Part shown: positions 36,586-45,108 of the stretch, in pieces | Layout: each line of letters starts with the position of its first letter | Numbering within the stretch: the stretch's first letter is position 1 | NCBI RefSeq assembly: GCF_004099695.1 | Contig: NZ_SCHL01000001.1 | Span: 62,001-126,000 of the forward strand | Source of the DNA: Methanosarcina sp. MSH10X1 | GTDB lineage: Archaea; Halobacteriota; Methanosarcinia; Methanosarcinales; Methanosarcinaceae | Direction: 5' to 3' | Length of the DNA stretch: 64,000 bases | Position numbers and translations under genes: made by a program | Notes under the pieces: generated by a model | What the model saw: only the letters and a program-made list of their open reading frames with translations | What the model was told of the DNA's origin: nothing | The model's database searches: none

Positions 36586-38544
36586 TTACAGCTTTTCCGC
36601 AGTCTGGACTTCTATCTGATTTTCCATCTGAACCTTTCTCAGGTATTTTTCACGGCAGGGCTCCAGATCTCTGGCAATGTCTTCCAGACCATATTCCATC
36701 AGGACCTCGGGAAGAGGGAAACCTGTCTTCCTATCCCAGCCGCGCACATCGTAGTAGCGGGGAATGAGATCCGCCTCAGGGAAGACCACGCCTTTGTTGG
36801 GACCGTCAGGCATTGGCTCCCGGGTAAACCTTTTTGGACAGCGGTCTTCCAGGCATCCTACAAGGAGCCGGTTCCAGTAAGCCCTCTCAAGATGTACAAT
36901 TCTTCCGCCGGTCCTGAGCAGAGCATCGGCAGAGATATCCATACCCGTAGCTGCAGAGAGCAGCCTCGCCATATCTTCGGGCTGAACGGCAAAAGACCAG
37001 TTGTGCGTGAAACTACACTGTGTAAGGCTGTCACCTATTGCCTTGATGTCTTCGGAGTATTTCTCCATTTCCGGCTTTTTAACCGGTGATAAACGGTTTT
37101 CTGCTTCCCTGGTTCCCATGATCTTTTCTACCAGGCCGGGATAAAAGCCTCCAGTCAGTTCCAGGCAGGGCAAGCCCTGGAGATGGTCTCCGCCCCTGCG
37201 ACCCGTGGCAAATCCTATCCCAAAGGCAAAGCCAAGCCCGCGGGGATCGTCCTGGGACATATCGTGTCCCTTTATAGAAATGGAAAAATCTTCACCCCGG
37301 TTCATAAGCCCGGCTGCCCTGCTGGACCCCTCAGCCAGAATGTTCCCGAAACCCTCTCTGAAAGCGATCATTCGGATGAGTCGGTCGATTAAGGTCTGGT
37401 CTCCCCAATCAAGGATAAGGCCGTCCGTATCTTCCCGGGTTAACAAGCCTTTCTCCCAGCACTCCATAGCCCAGGCGATAGCTCCCCCACAGGAACATGA
37501 ATCCAGGCCCAGTTCATTGACAAGCTTACTATTGTGGACTACCTTGTCCATGTCAAGAAGACCGATGCGCGGCCCTACGGCTGTAAGAGTCTCATACTCC
37601 GGTCCGCCTGTGATTTCACCTGCATATTTGCCTTCCTTTATTTTGCTGAACCTGCCGCATGATATGGGACAGGCAAAACAGCCTTCCCGATGTGAAAGGA
37701 AATTATCCCTGTGGTTTTCACCGCTGAGCTTACTGGCATCAGGATGGAAGCCTTTCTGGAAATTGTGCCAGCAGAACCAGCCCTGCTCGTAGTTGGCGGG
37801 CATTGTTAGAAGCCAGGTGCCCTGATCATAGAGCATCTGAACCATCAGATCCCGCTTCAGTCTTTCGCGGATGTCAGCACAGACCTGGTAAAACTCATCC
37901 GGACGGGAAATAGTTACAGGTCTGGTGCCCCTGACGGCGACTGCTTTTAAATTCTTGGAGCCCATTACAGCGCCAATTCCTGCTCTTGCTGCCGCTCTGT
38001 AGACGTCATTCAGGATGCAGGCATATCTGACCAGGTTTTCTCCGGCCGGACCAATCAAAGCGATGTGGATCTCTTTTGATCCCAGTTCCTCTTTAATAAT
38101 TAAATCCGCCTCCGGGACGGTCCTGCCCCAGAGGTGTCCGGCGTCCCTGACTTCCACATGCTCGTCATCGATCCAGAGGTAGACAGGTTTGTTTGACTTC
38201 CCTTCTACTACCAGCTGGTCATAGCCTGCAAACTTTAGCTCCGGACCCCAGTGACCGCCCATGTTCGAGTCCCCAAAACCGCCGCCTAATGGTGATTTAG
38301 CAGTCACTGTAGTCCTGCCACTCGAAGGTGCGAAGGTGCCGGTCAGAGGTCCAACGCCGAAGATCAGTTTATTCTCAGGGCCGAGAGGTTCCACATCCGG
38401 CCCCACTTCACGGTAAAGAAGCTCGGAGTTGAAACCGCGGCCTCCAAGCCATTTTTCCCTGTAAGGTTTCTCGATTTCCTCGACTTTAACCGTATTCTTG
38501 CTCAGGTCCACTCTCAGCCTTCTGCCTGTCCAGCCATCTGCCAT
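36586..38544 (-). CDS. Tungsten aldehyde:ferredoxin oxidoreductase family protein
   Basis: A 652-residue AOR-family enzyme, carrying a bis-pyranopterin tungsten centre and a 4Fe-4S cluster. The N-terminal pterin domain shows RLRVDLSKNTVKVEE, GGRGFNSELLYRE, GPLTGTFAPSSGRTTV and GGHWGPELKFAGYD. Cluster cysteines are in CFACPISCGRF and DSCSCGG, with a further Cys in CLEDRCPKRF. Pterin contacts include KGHDMSQDDPRGLGFAF. The family oxidises aldehydes or reduces acids and aryl-CoA compounds with ferredoxin. The sequence recalls the group annotated as BamB-related. ATG 38544 lies just after the stop of the Fe-S gene (AGGAGTGA site), so the pair is coupled. Cofactor genes mobA and mobB-moaE are in the same window. 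Confidence 0.88.
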   Translation of the reverse strand: MADGWTGRRLRVDLSKNTVKVEEIEKPYREKWLGGRGFNSELLYREVGPDVEPLGPENKLIFGVGPLTGTFAPSSGRTTVTAKSPLGGGFGDSNMGGHWGPELKFAGYDQLVVEGKSNKPVYLWIDDEHVEVRDAGHLWGRTVPEADLIIKEELGSKEIHIALIGPAGENLVRYACILNDVYRAAARAGIGAVMGSKNLKAVAVRGTRPVTISRPDEFYQVCADIRERLKRDLMVQMLYDQGTWLLTMPANYEQGWFCWHNFQKGFHPDASKLSGENHRDNFLSHREGCFACPISCGRFSKIKEGKYAGEITGGPEYETLTAVGPRIGLLDMDKVVHNSKLVNELGLDSCSCGGAIAWAMECWEKGLLTREDTDGLILDWGDQTLIDRLIRMIAFREGFGNILAEGSSRAAGLMNRGEDFSISIKGHDMSQDDPRGLGFAFGIGFATGRRGGDHLQGLPCLELTGGFYPGLVEKIMGTREAENRLSPVKKPEMEKYSEDIKAIGDSLTQCSFTHNWSFAVQPEDMARLLSAATGMDISADALLRTGGRIVHLERAYWNRLLVGCLEDRCPKRFTREPMPDGPNKGVVFPEADLIPRYYDVRGWDRKTGFPLPEVLMEYGLEDIARDLEPCREKYLRKVQMENQIEVQTAEKL

Positions 38545-38549
38545 TGTTC

Positions 38550-39077
38550 TCACTCCTGGGCGGCTAGAATTACTTTATCTGCCATCTCACGGCGCCTTTC
38601 CATGAGGAATTCATCCACGCTCCGGAACGTAATGGCTCCGGAGGGGCAGAACCTGACGCACTGAGGGTCTCCGCCGCATAGATCACATTTGAAAGCCACC
38701 TTTTTTACAGGATGAAAACCCATAAAAGGACAGGCAACTAAACAGGAACGGCACCCTGTGCAAAAGGATTCCTCCACAAAAACTGCGCCGGTACTCTCAT
38801 TCATTCTGATGGCACCGTGGTCACAGGCTTCCAGACACCGGGGCTTACTGCACTGGGAGCACGCCGAGGGAAAATTCCTTCCCAGAGCCTCGTATTTTAC
38901 TATCCTAATACGTGAAAGTACTGGACTGCACTCACCCTCATGGTATAAAGAGCAAGCCATTTCGCAGCTCCTGCAGCCTGTACACCGGGAAGTATCTATC
39001 AACAACGACCTTGAACTCGTAATAATCACCAACTTTGTACCATAAAGCTCTTTATTGTACTTTGCATGTACCTGCAC
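38550..39077 (-). CDS. Four-cluster ferredoxin-like subunit of the tungsten oxidoreductase
   Basis: A polyferredoxin subunit with four 4Fe-4S motifs: CTGCRSCEMACS, CSQCSKPRCLEACD, CTGCRSCLVACP and CDLCGGDPQCVRFCP. Such proteins (HycB/AorB-like) pass electrons between a tungsten oxidoreductase and ferredoxin or another carrier. It is the first gene of a two-gene operon; its TGA stop overlaps the ribosome site of the AOR gene. The start is unsure. GTG 39077 is the farthest, but a TATA box at 39081-39089 would put the transcript start downstream of it. A TTG near 39002-39005 (LLIDTSRCTGC) matches the usual family start better. Confidence 0.85.
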   Translation of the reverse strand: MQVHAKYNKELYGTKLVIITSSRSLLIDTSRCTGCRSCEMACSLYHEGECSPVLSRIRIVKYEALGRNFPSACSQCSKPRCLEACDHGAIRMNESTGAVFVEESFCTGCRSCLVACPFMGFHPVKKVAFKCDLCGGDPQCVRFCPSGAITFRSVDEFLMERRREMADKVILAAQE

Positions 39078-39080
39078 ATC

Positions 39081-39089
39081 TTATATAAC
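39081..39089 (-). promoter_or_regulatory. TATA box of the tungsten oxidoreductase operon
   Basis: TTATATAA on the minus strand, with the expected transcript start about 25 bases downstream near 39060. This favours a later start codon for the Fe-S subunit. Confidence 0.45.
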
Positions 39090-39477
39090 GGTTTGGAAAT
39101 TGACTGGTGATATTACGGAAAAGGGCAGAATTAGACTGAGAATGCAGGTCCGCGCTTAAGTATTATTCTGGAGCCTGCAGAAGGAATATAACTGTTATTG
39201 GAAGTTCCGGGTTAGAAAATCCTGAGATATCCTGGCTGCATTCTGGACAATTGAATGCTTCATGCTGTTGAAACCTCAGTTCAAATGAACAAGCCCGTGA
39301 GGATCTTCATGAAAACAAAACACAGGGGATAGGCAGAGAAAAAAGAGGAATTAAATCGAGAAATAATTAGAAAAGGGTTGAAAATTCCTTTGAAGAATAA
39401 AAGGCAGGGGCAAATCAAAATCCATGCTTGTCAACTCTCAAGACATGGATCTCCAGTACCTTATCGATAAAGGACTG
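39090..39477. other. Intergenic region
   Basis: No gene or structure that I can support. Confidence 0.4.
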
Positions 39478-39681
39478 TCACCACGCTACCTTATATCCAA
39501 AAACCGTATCCTGACATCCCTGGCACAGCCCGGAACGCTTGAATTCCTTCATAAATACTTCGTTTCGGAATTCTTTTTTGTCTACTCTATCCGCACATAA
39601 CGGACATCTACACTCTTCAACTGCTGGAACTTCTCGTCCAAATCTTAGTGATTTCAGAAAACTCTTTTTTTCTATGTTCAT
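39478..39681 (-). CDS. Small zinc-ribbon-like protein
   Basis: A 67-residue basic protein with two cysteine pairs, ECRCPLCADRV (CxC..C) and GLCQGCQDTV, spaced 27-30 residues apart as in a zinc ribbon. Flanking Lys/Arg/Glu stretches could bind nucleic acid. ATG 39681. No family recognised. It stands alone between AT-rich gaps. Confidence 0.55.
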   Translation of the reverse strand: MNIEKKSFLKSLRFGREVPAVEECRCPLCADRVDKKEFRNEVFMKEFKRSGLCQGCQDTVFGYKVAW

Positions 39682-40157
39682 GTTATCAACTCTACATATT
39701 TAATGGCACAGGATGTTGTTTTTATATAACCACTTCAAAGTAAGAAGCAAAACGCAGGTGGTTCCATTCTCTCAGCTCAAACGCCAGATATTTTGCAACA
39801 TCCGTTTCAACAAACAATTATAGCTGCAAGGTTTGCAGTTAATGCTTAAATTCTTATTTTGGGAGCTTGTTCGCGGATTTCTATATGTAAAAGAGTAGAT
39901 CCTTCCAGTGTTTCAAATTTATTTCAGTTAAATGGATCTTATCCGCGTATATAATAGTCTACGAATAACAATATAAATCTATTGATTTTTTTATAACTTC
40001 ATTTAAATATTCGAATTATCTTATAAAGTGCATAATGTGATTGATATATGGACACCCGGCAGGCCGATCTTCTCACACCTGTTCTTCGGAATGCACTTTG
40101 ATACTCAAACTAACCTTAAAAACGGTCCCATTTGTAACAATACTTGTCACGGTCATA
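39682..40157. other. AT-rich region with a short overlapping frame
   Basis: Mostly AT-rich. A 61-codon minus-strand frame (40073-40258) overlaps the end of the next gene in another phase and contains a hydrophobic segment followed by polar residues. This might be a frameshifted tail of the protein at 40158. Confidence 0.35.
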
Positions 40158-40556
40158 TTACAGGAATAACAATGACTTACCCATGATAGAACCCAGAACA
40201 AGAACCTCAAGCCAAAAATACAGGAGACCAGTACTATCACCGGTGTCAAGAAGACCAATTAAATATGAAACTGTAGAATAACTGAAAACACACGAAACAG
40301 TTACTCCGCACACATTCAGTGCCTCTAAAATACGTTTACCGGTTACCGTAGAAACAGAAGAATAACTGACTTTTGGAAGTAAGATCCAATAAAATATGGT
40401 TGCAATTAGAAATACAATATTAAGTTGTTTAGATATATGATTAGATTTCGGAACAATACTAAAAATTATGATATAGATCCGTAATAACCGGTCTTTCCGG
40501 TTGATATTCTTATCAAATAGCTGATCTTCTTTTAGAATCTTTGTTCTACTTTCCAT
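40158..40556 (-). CDS. Putative membrane protein
   Basis: A 132-residue frame from ATG 40556. It has a charged N-terminus (MESRTKILKEDQLFDKNINRKDR) and three to four hydrophobic segments (IYIIIFSIV, LNIVFLIATIFYWILL, VCGVTVSCVFSYSTVSYLIGLL, YFWLEVLVLGSIMG). No family recognised. It lacks a clear ribosome site and may be a degraded gene, since another hydrophobic frame overlaps its end. Low confidence. Confidence 0.35.
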   Translation of the reverse strand: MESRTKILKEDQLFDKNINRKDRLLRIYIIIFSIVPKSNHISKQLNIVFLIATIFYWILLPKVSYSSVSTVTGKRILEALNVCGVTVSCVFSYSTVSYLIGLLDTGDSTGLLYFWLEVLVLGSIMGKSLLFL

Positions 40557-40630
40557 TCCAAATGCAGGCCGTTTCACGCACAACACCAGATCGCTAGCAA
40601 TTGTAAACGCTCTAAGATGCGATTTTATTT

Positions 40631-40730
40631 AAATACGATTTTATTCAAAGTATAACCTTAATAAATACGATTTTATTCAAAGTATAATTCTAATAAATAC
40701 GATTTTATTCAAAGTATAATTCTAATAAAT
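40631..40730. repeat. 32-bp tandem repeat, three copies and a partial one
   Basis: Units starting AAATACGATTTTATTCAAAG with TATAATTCTAAT following lie at 40631, 40663 and 40695, with a degraded fourth at 40727 and a related stub (GCGATTTTATTT) at 40619. Units are head-to-tail without spacers, so not CRISPR. They stand in a 370-base gap. Confidence 0.85.
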
Positions 40731-40952
40731 AATATTTATTAAAAATACGATTTCATCCAGATCTGCGTACCCGGTTAAGCTTTGAATATAAACTGCTTGC
40801 TTATAAGTATTCTTATTTAGGCTTTTATCGGCTCGTTATCTGCAGTATCAATATGCTTGAAAAAGTAACTTACAATGGATTTATAAAAGCTGCTTGAAAC
40901 TATAAAAACCACTTTTCATCACCGGGAAAACATCGATCACCTGCAAGATACA

Positions 40953-41132
40953 ATGAAATATACCCTGCAAGCCCCGTTTTTCGGTCTGGGTAACTCGAAT
41001 CCTTCAGTTATGGACATTAAGAAAAGTGTCATGGGCCTGGAGGGTCGGTGCAAATTTCTTGAAATCGCCCGGAGATTTAAGGTCTGTCCCGTTAAGGCAG
41101 ATGGCGATAAGGTGCTCATCAACAGCGATTAA
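40953..41132 (+). CDS. Short hypothetical protein or gene remnant, 59 residues
   Basis: An open frame from ATG 40953 to TAA 41132 encodes 59 residues with protein-like composition, e.g. QAPFFGLGNSNPSVMDIKKS, then GLEGRCKFLEIARRFKVC and a DGDKVLINSD end. It ends tail-to-tail with the tocopherol-cyclase-like gene, overlapping by four bases. Codon choice looks like that of neighbouring genes, and the opposite-strand frame is unconvincing. No family recognised; it might be the last part of a truncated larger protein. Confidence 0.4.
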   Translation: MKYTLQAPFFGLGNSNPSVMDIKKSVMGLEGRCKFLEIARRFKVCPVKADGDKVLINSD

Positions 41133-42127
41133 GCCTTATTTTTCAAGCCCCTTATCAGTTCTTCGACATCGCCTGCGAACTCCAGACCGGCATTTCTCCC
41201 TGTTCCGGAATAGATAAGCTCCGCATAAGGACCATTTTTCCTTAACAGGGTCACATTGATTCTGGAGCGCAGCGACTCATTGACCTTAGCAGTCATTTCA
41301 CCCAGTTTTGGAGCCGGGAGTTCAACGCCTTCCGACCTATCCGCATCGATGTCAAGCCGGTATATCCTGTTCTCCAGCCGGATCCGAATGTAATTGTCGT
41401 TCACGTCGAGCCCGGTGACCTTTGCTCCGGTATACGTCGTAAATCTGTACAGTTTTTTGTCATATAGGAAGCCGAAAATGTAGCCAGTGAAATAACTGCC
41501 AAGCCAGGGTATCTTTGCGATCGAGCCCGAGAGTGAGATACCTTCCCTGTCAAAGTGGTTAGTCTGCATCCATATCCAGGAGGAAGGCATTGAAATTCCC
41601 CAATCCTTCTCGATATAGCCCCTGCCGCCCGTGAGGTCTATGCCTCTGCCGTCAGTCTCGATAAATCCCTCGATTGCATGATCCATACTCAATATGCCGT
41701 GATAGCATTCCATGCCAGGTACGAACGCATACCAGCCCATTACTCCGGGAGACAGTAGCTTCACAGGCCAGGGATATGTATCATTAAAACTAATGCGGGC
41801 AGTAATAATATCTCCACCCTGCTCGAGGTTAAGCCTCATTTTGTCGAGGCTGAAAAAAGATCCGCCAATGGTAAGCCCGAACTTTTTATCACTTGCTTCA
41901 AGGTCATCGAGCGGATACCTGTAATAACGCATCCGCTGAGCTCTGGCATCCAGGAACATGACAAATGCGTGGGACTTCAAAGGATTTCCGGTTATGGAGA
42001 CGCCGGGAATTACAGCATAGGCTTGCTTTTCGCTGCGGTCCACCATCTTAAAATACCAGCCCTCGAAAAAATCCTTCTTTTTTCTCCGGCCGTGAAATAT
42101 TCCCGGTTTCCAGCTATCAAGCATCAT
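41129..42127 (-). CDS. Tocopherol cyclase family protein
   Basis: A 332-residue protein of the tocopherol-cyclase-like family (lipocalin-type barrel). The start is typical: SWKPGIFHGRRKKKDFFEGWYFKMVD. Later motifs are GGRGYIEKDWGISMPSSWIWMQTNHF and GVMGWYAFVPGMECYHGI. In plants and cyanobacteria the true enzyme closes the chromanol ring of vitamin E; archaeal and bacterial members are uncharacterised and probably act on other prenylated lipids. ATG 42127 (or the next ATG codon). Convergent with the 59-residue frame at 40953. Confidence 0.82.
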   Translation of the reverse strand: MMLDSWKPGIFHGRRKKKDFFEGWYFKMVDRSEKQAYAVIPGVSITGNPLKSHAFVMFLDARAQRMRYYRYPLDDLEASDKKFGLTIGGSFFSLDKMRLNLEQGGDIITARISFNDTYPWPVKLLSPGVMGWYAFVPGMECYHGILSMDHAIEGFIETDGRGIDLTGGRGYIEKDWGISMPSSWIWMQTNHFDREGISLSGSIAKIPWLGSYFTGYIFGFLYDKKLYRFTTYTGAKVTGLDVNDNYIRIRLENRIYRLDIDADRSEGVELPAPKLGEMTAKVNESLRSRINVTLLRKNGPYAELIYSGTGRNAGLEFAGDVEELIRGLKNKA

Positions 42128-42491
42128 ATAATGGCAGGAAAGCCATTGTTTAAAATCCTATGGATAATCCCTGCTTTCGCTCAACTGAAAAACCTGATTA
42201 AGGGTAAAACCAGGGAGAAGCGTTTTTAATCCCTTTCATTGAGGCGAAAGAGATGGTGAGAAAGAGATGGCGAGATAAAACCAGCCTGAATAGTCCAGAC
42301 CGGGAATCCGAGAAAAAGGTCAGGGAGGTATCAATTATCTGGTAACGTTCTCCAAACCGGATGCAGCAACAGCAACAGCCGGAGAAACCAGGTAAGCGTA
42401 TATCTGGCGCTCCGGATTTGACCAGAGGGATAATGCGCCTTGCTGAGAAAGGATTTGAGATGTACGGAAATAGTGTGAAGATTGAGGCACA
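42128..42491. other. Intergenic region with a doubtful short frame
   Basis: A plus-strand frame from ATG 42361 begins with five glutamines and runs into the DUF202 gene on the other strand. Its first 40 or so codons look weakly protein-like (a MRLAEKGFEMYGNSV segment), but there is no ribosome site and no family, so I do not call it. Confidence 0.35.
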
Positions 42492-42890
42492 TTACCTCTG
42501 GAGCAGCAGGATGAAAGCGATTGCCATTAATCCCAGCAGAACAACGAGCCCGGCCACAACCTGAGCGGATCGGGTGGTGACCCTGAATATTCCAGCTTCG
42601 ATTTGCTTCGAATAGCGAACATAGCGCCTGGTGCCGTCGACCACCATCAGGATTCCTGTTATCACCATAGTAACGGCGATGCCTCGCGTCAGGGGCAGAC
42701 CCGGTATGATCTGGCGTGCTAGAAACTGGGCAACTGCAAGACCAAGGCTAATCAGGGCCAGTCCCGTCCTGAGCCAGGCAAGAAATGTTCTCTCGTTTGC
42801 AAGATGGGTTCTTGCGCGGCTGTCCATTTCGGTCCGTTTCTGGAGATCCTCCCTGTTCAGTCCCTTCTCATTATGTACCAAATGTTTCAC
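42492..42890 (-). CDS. DUF202 (YidH-like) membrane protein
   Basis: A 132-residue small membrane protein with the DUF202 signature LANERTFLAWLRTGLALISLG followed by three hydrophobic helices (to VVAGLVVLLGLMAIAFILL). Other DUF202 members are YidH and the vacuolar transporter chaperone-associated domains; function is unknown. GTG 42890 is the farthest start, with an AGG-type site; ATG ten or so codons later (before DSRARTHLANERTF) is possible. Confidence 0.85.
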   Translation of the reverse strand: MKHLVHNEKGLNREDLQKRTEMDSRARTHLANERTFLAWLRTGLALISLGLAVAQFLARQIIPGLPLTRGIAVTMVITGILMVVDGTRRYVRYSKQIEAGIFRVTTRSAQVVAGLVVLLGLMAIAFILLLQR

Positions 42891-43191
42891 CTGCCTGGGG
42901 GAGACACCTGTTAATTCCAGATTTTGCTGCCACTAATCCGATCTGCCCTTGATGCATATATCTCTATCCGACCGGCGACATGAAAATGGTATTCGCTTTT
43001 CCGTGAGGCTGTTGTCTTGTCTCTGGTTATCTCAGAGAATGGTGATGCCATCCGAAAAATTACCGATTTGAAAACCCAAAAACTCCTGGGTTGCAACTTG
43101 CAGGTATTATGGTAGCCGGTTAGATGGTCAGATCGAACTTAGAGGCAATATGAACGAGTTACTGGAGAGTTCAGTGAAAAAGAAACGCTGC
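42891..43191. other. Intergenic region
   Basis: No supported gene. It should include the promoter of the DUF202 gene. Confidence 0.35.
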
Positions 43192-43677
43192 TCAGATATC
43201 AAAGTTAACCTTCAGAATCTCACACTCTGGTAAGTTTTTAATGTGTACGCCTTCAGGCGTTCCTGTTATCTCAAGGCTGTCAAATTCATCTGAACCGCAC
43301 AGTACATCCTGATTCGGGTGTGTGCCGGGTGTGATACTGCAGCTGAGGACAGTCTTTCCTCCGGCTGAAACAACTATCGGAAGCCTTGGGGATGCAGGGT
43401 GGTTTTTTGGAAGGACTATTAATGGCGACCGGATTTCCCGGATCATGAAAAGCACACATTTGAGCCCTTTTTCGGTTTTCTCGTCCACAGACAGCGCAGA
43501 AGCAACAATCAGGTCATGGGGTTCCAGGCCGAGTACAATTTCTTCGTTCTCGGTTTCCAGAAAAAACTGCCCATGCGGACCGGCTTTTACAATAGCCACT
43601 GTTCCTGCCTTGCCGCGCAGGAGAAGCATTTCACTTTCCTTCAGTGAAATGTTTTTAGAAGAAGCCGATTTTTCCAT
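43192..43677 (-). CDS. Hypothetical beta-rich protein
   Basis: A 161-residue soluble protein starting at ATG 43677. It looks beta-rich (LLRGKAGTVAIVKAG, QFFLETENEEIVLGL, IRSPLIVLPKN, PIVVSAGGKTVLSCS), with two cysteines near its end. No signal peptide and no motif that I recognise. The zinc-ribbon gene at 43711 lies 33 bases upstream on the same strand, so the two are probably one operon. Confidence 0.6.
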   Translation of the reverse strand: MEKSASSKNISLKESEMLLLRGKAGTVAIVKAGPHGQFFLETENEEIVLGLEPHDLIVASALSVDEKTEKGLKCVLFMIREIRSPLIVLPKNHPASPRLPIVVSAGGKTVLSCSITPGTHPNQDVLCGSDEFDSLEITGTPEGVHIKNLPECEILKVNFDI

Positions 43678-43710
43678 ATTAAAAAAGTATCTAAAAAATC
43701 AGGTTGATTA

Positions 43711-43863
43711 TCAGGTTTCTGCTACATTGCTGGACTGGCAGGAAGGACATTTCACATTCTTGCCAATACCTTTGAATTTATTACCACAATCTTTGCAAAC
43801 ATAATCTTTAACCGGCAAATTTCCTTCCATATCGATATCAAATGAGTCTCCAACACTGCACAT
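43711..43863 (-). CDS. 50-residue zinc-ribbon protein
   Basis: From ATG 43863, preceded by an excellent GAGGTGAG ribosome site four bases away, to TGA at 43711. The protein has an acidic N-terminus (MCSVGDSFDIDMEG) and a rubredoxin/FmdB-like zinc ribbon, YVCKDCGNKFKGIGKNVKCP with a second CPSC knuckle. The length and two CxxC motifs make a clean mini-gene. It may act in transcription, translation or metal handling. It likely shares a transcript with the gene at 43192. Confidence 0.85.
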   Translation of the reverse strand: MCSVGDSFDIDMEGNLPVKDYVCKDCGNKFKGIGKNVKCPSCQSSNVAET

Positions 43864-44337
43864 AATTCTCACCTCACAGTCTTATCAGGGCTTCCTGTAA
43901 GTATAAACCCACATATAACTACTCATACTTCTCTAATTAATACCTTTCCATATCGGTTATCTCCGGGCGATTCTGACCGCAATCCCTACCAGGGCAACCG
44001 CTTCGGTAAACTTGCTGAGAACTTAAAGATAAAACCCATACTCGATAAGTTCACACTTTCGTTTTTAATGACCTCAAACGTTCTTTTTTGACTCGTATAA
44101 AAGAAAAAAGGTTTACTGAATTTGAAACCCAAATGGAAATGAAAGTTTAACCGTTACTGTACGAAATATTCAACATTTGGAAACAAATTCTAGCGAAGTT
44201 TTCAGCTTTTAAGGCTGATATCCTCAAAATTAATGTTATATTATCAAACTAAGATTCTAAATATATTTATATACATACTAAATTTATTTGGTCCAGTTAC
44301 TAAAATTTATAATCGAGTTTGACTAAATATAGAAATA
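43864..44337. other. Intergenic region
   Basis: No gene seen. AT-rich sequence near 44262-44285 (ATATATTTATATACAT) looks like a TATA box for the PKD protein. Confidence 0.45.
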
Positions 44338-45006
44338 ATGAGACGAATAGCTATTTTCTTTGTATTAGCTTTACTGGTATTGATGCCATTTTCTGCAATG
44401 GCAAGCGCTCCAAGTGCATCGTGTAAAGGGGGAACATGCAGTAATCTGAAAATTACCAAGGTTAATATAAGCCCTGCAGTAAGCAAAACCGCTCCGGCTA
44501 AAATCGGGTTCACGGGCTATATATCAGGTCCTGTTAAACTTGTCCAGTATACGGTAATCGATCCGAAAACCGGAAAGGTTGTCGGTTCAACAAGTTCCTA
44601 CTGTTCAAAGTGCAGGACTAAAGGGATATGCTCCTGCTCGTGTATAATAAAACAGGCTGGAACCTTTGATGTAAAAATAACTGCATACGGTTCTGGAAAC
44701 TGTTGTGTGAGCATGGTTAAAAAGGCAGCCATAACGATAGGACCTGCAAAAGCACCTGTAAATGACCATGGAAAAATAGTTCCAAGTTTCAAATCCGTAG
44801 TCTCTGGAAAGAAAGTAACCTTTAAAGATACGACATCAGGTGTTAAACCTACAAGATGGGACTGGAACTTCGGTGACGGCTACCGATCGACTGCACAGAA
44901 CCCGACCCACACCTATAAAAAAGCAGGAACTTATACGGTTTGTTTGACCGCATACAGTAATAATAACAATTACAAACTTGTCTGTAATAAAGTAGTTGTT
45001 AAATAA
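44338..45006 (+). CDS. Exported PKD-domain protein
   Basis: A 222-residue secreted protein. Signal peptide RRIAIFFVLALLVLMPFSAMASA, then a cysteine-rich beta domain (about 27-140) containing CKGGTC, CSKCRTKGICSCSCI and NCCV. A C-terminal PKD domain (about 145-222) shows VVSGKKVTFKDTTSGVKPT, WDWNFGDG and NPTHTYKKAGTYTVCLTAYS. PKD domains mediate surface contacts in Methanosarcina envelope proteins. No membrane anchor seen, so it may be released or bound through the PKD domain. ATG 44338 has no clear ribosome site, compatible with a short leader. Confidence 0.8.
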   Translation: MRRIAIFFVLALLVLMPFSAMASAPSASCKGGTCSNLKITKVNISPAVSKTAPAKIGFTGYISGPVKLVQYTVIDPKTGKVVGSTSSYCSKCRTKGICSCSCIIKQAGTFDVKITAYGSGNCCVSMVKKAAITIGPAKAPVNDHGKIVPSFKSVVSGKKVTFKDTTSGVKPTRWDWNFGDGYRSTAQNPTHTYKKAGTYTVCLTAYSNNNNYKLVCNKVVVK

Positions 45007-45108
45007 TAAGGGAAAAACCCTTCCTATTTTTAATCGGATTTTGCTTCGTCTATCACGGAAACAGGTTCACAGGAACTATTTCAGCATTTAAGGTTAAATT
45101 TAGGTTAA

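Noticed and set aside
40631-40740. CRISPR array
   Set aside because: Units abut each other with no unique spacers and no cas genes are in the window.
40937-41122. 61-codon minus-strand frame
   Set aside because: Composition is not protein-like and it opposes the more plausible plus-strand 59-residue frame.
42361-42564. Gln-rich plus-strand frame overlapping the DUF202 gene
   Set aside because: No ribosome site; second half is the reverse of DUF202 coding sequence.
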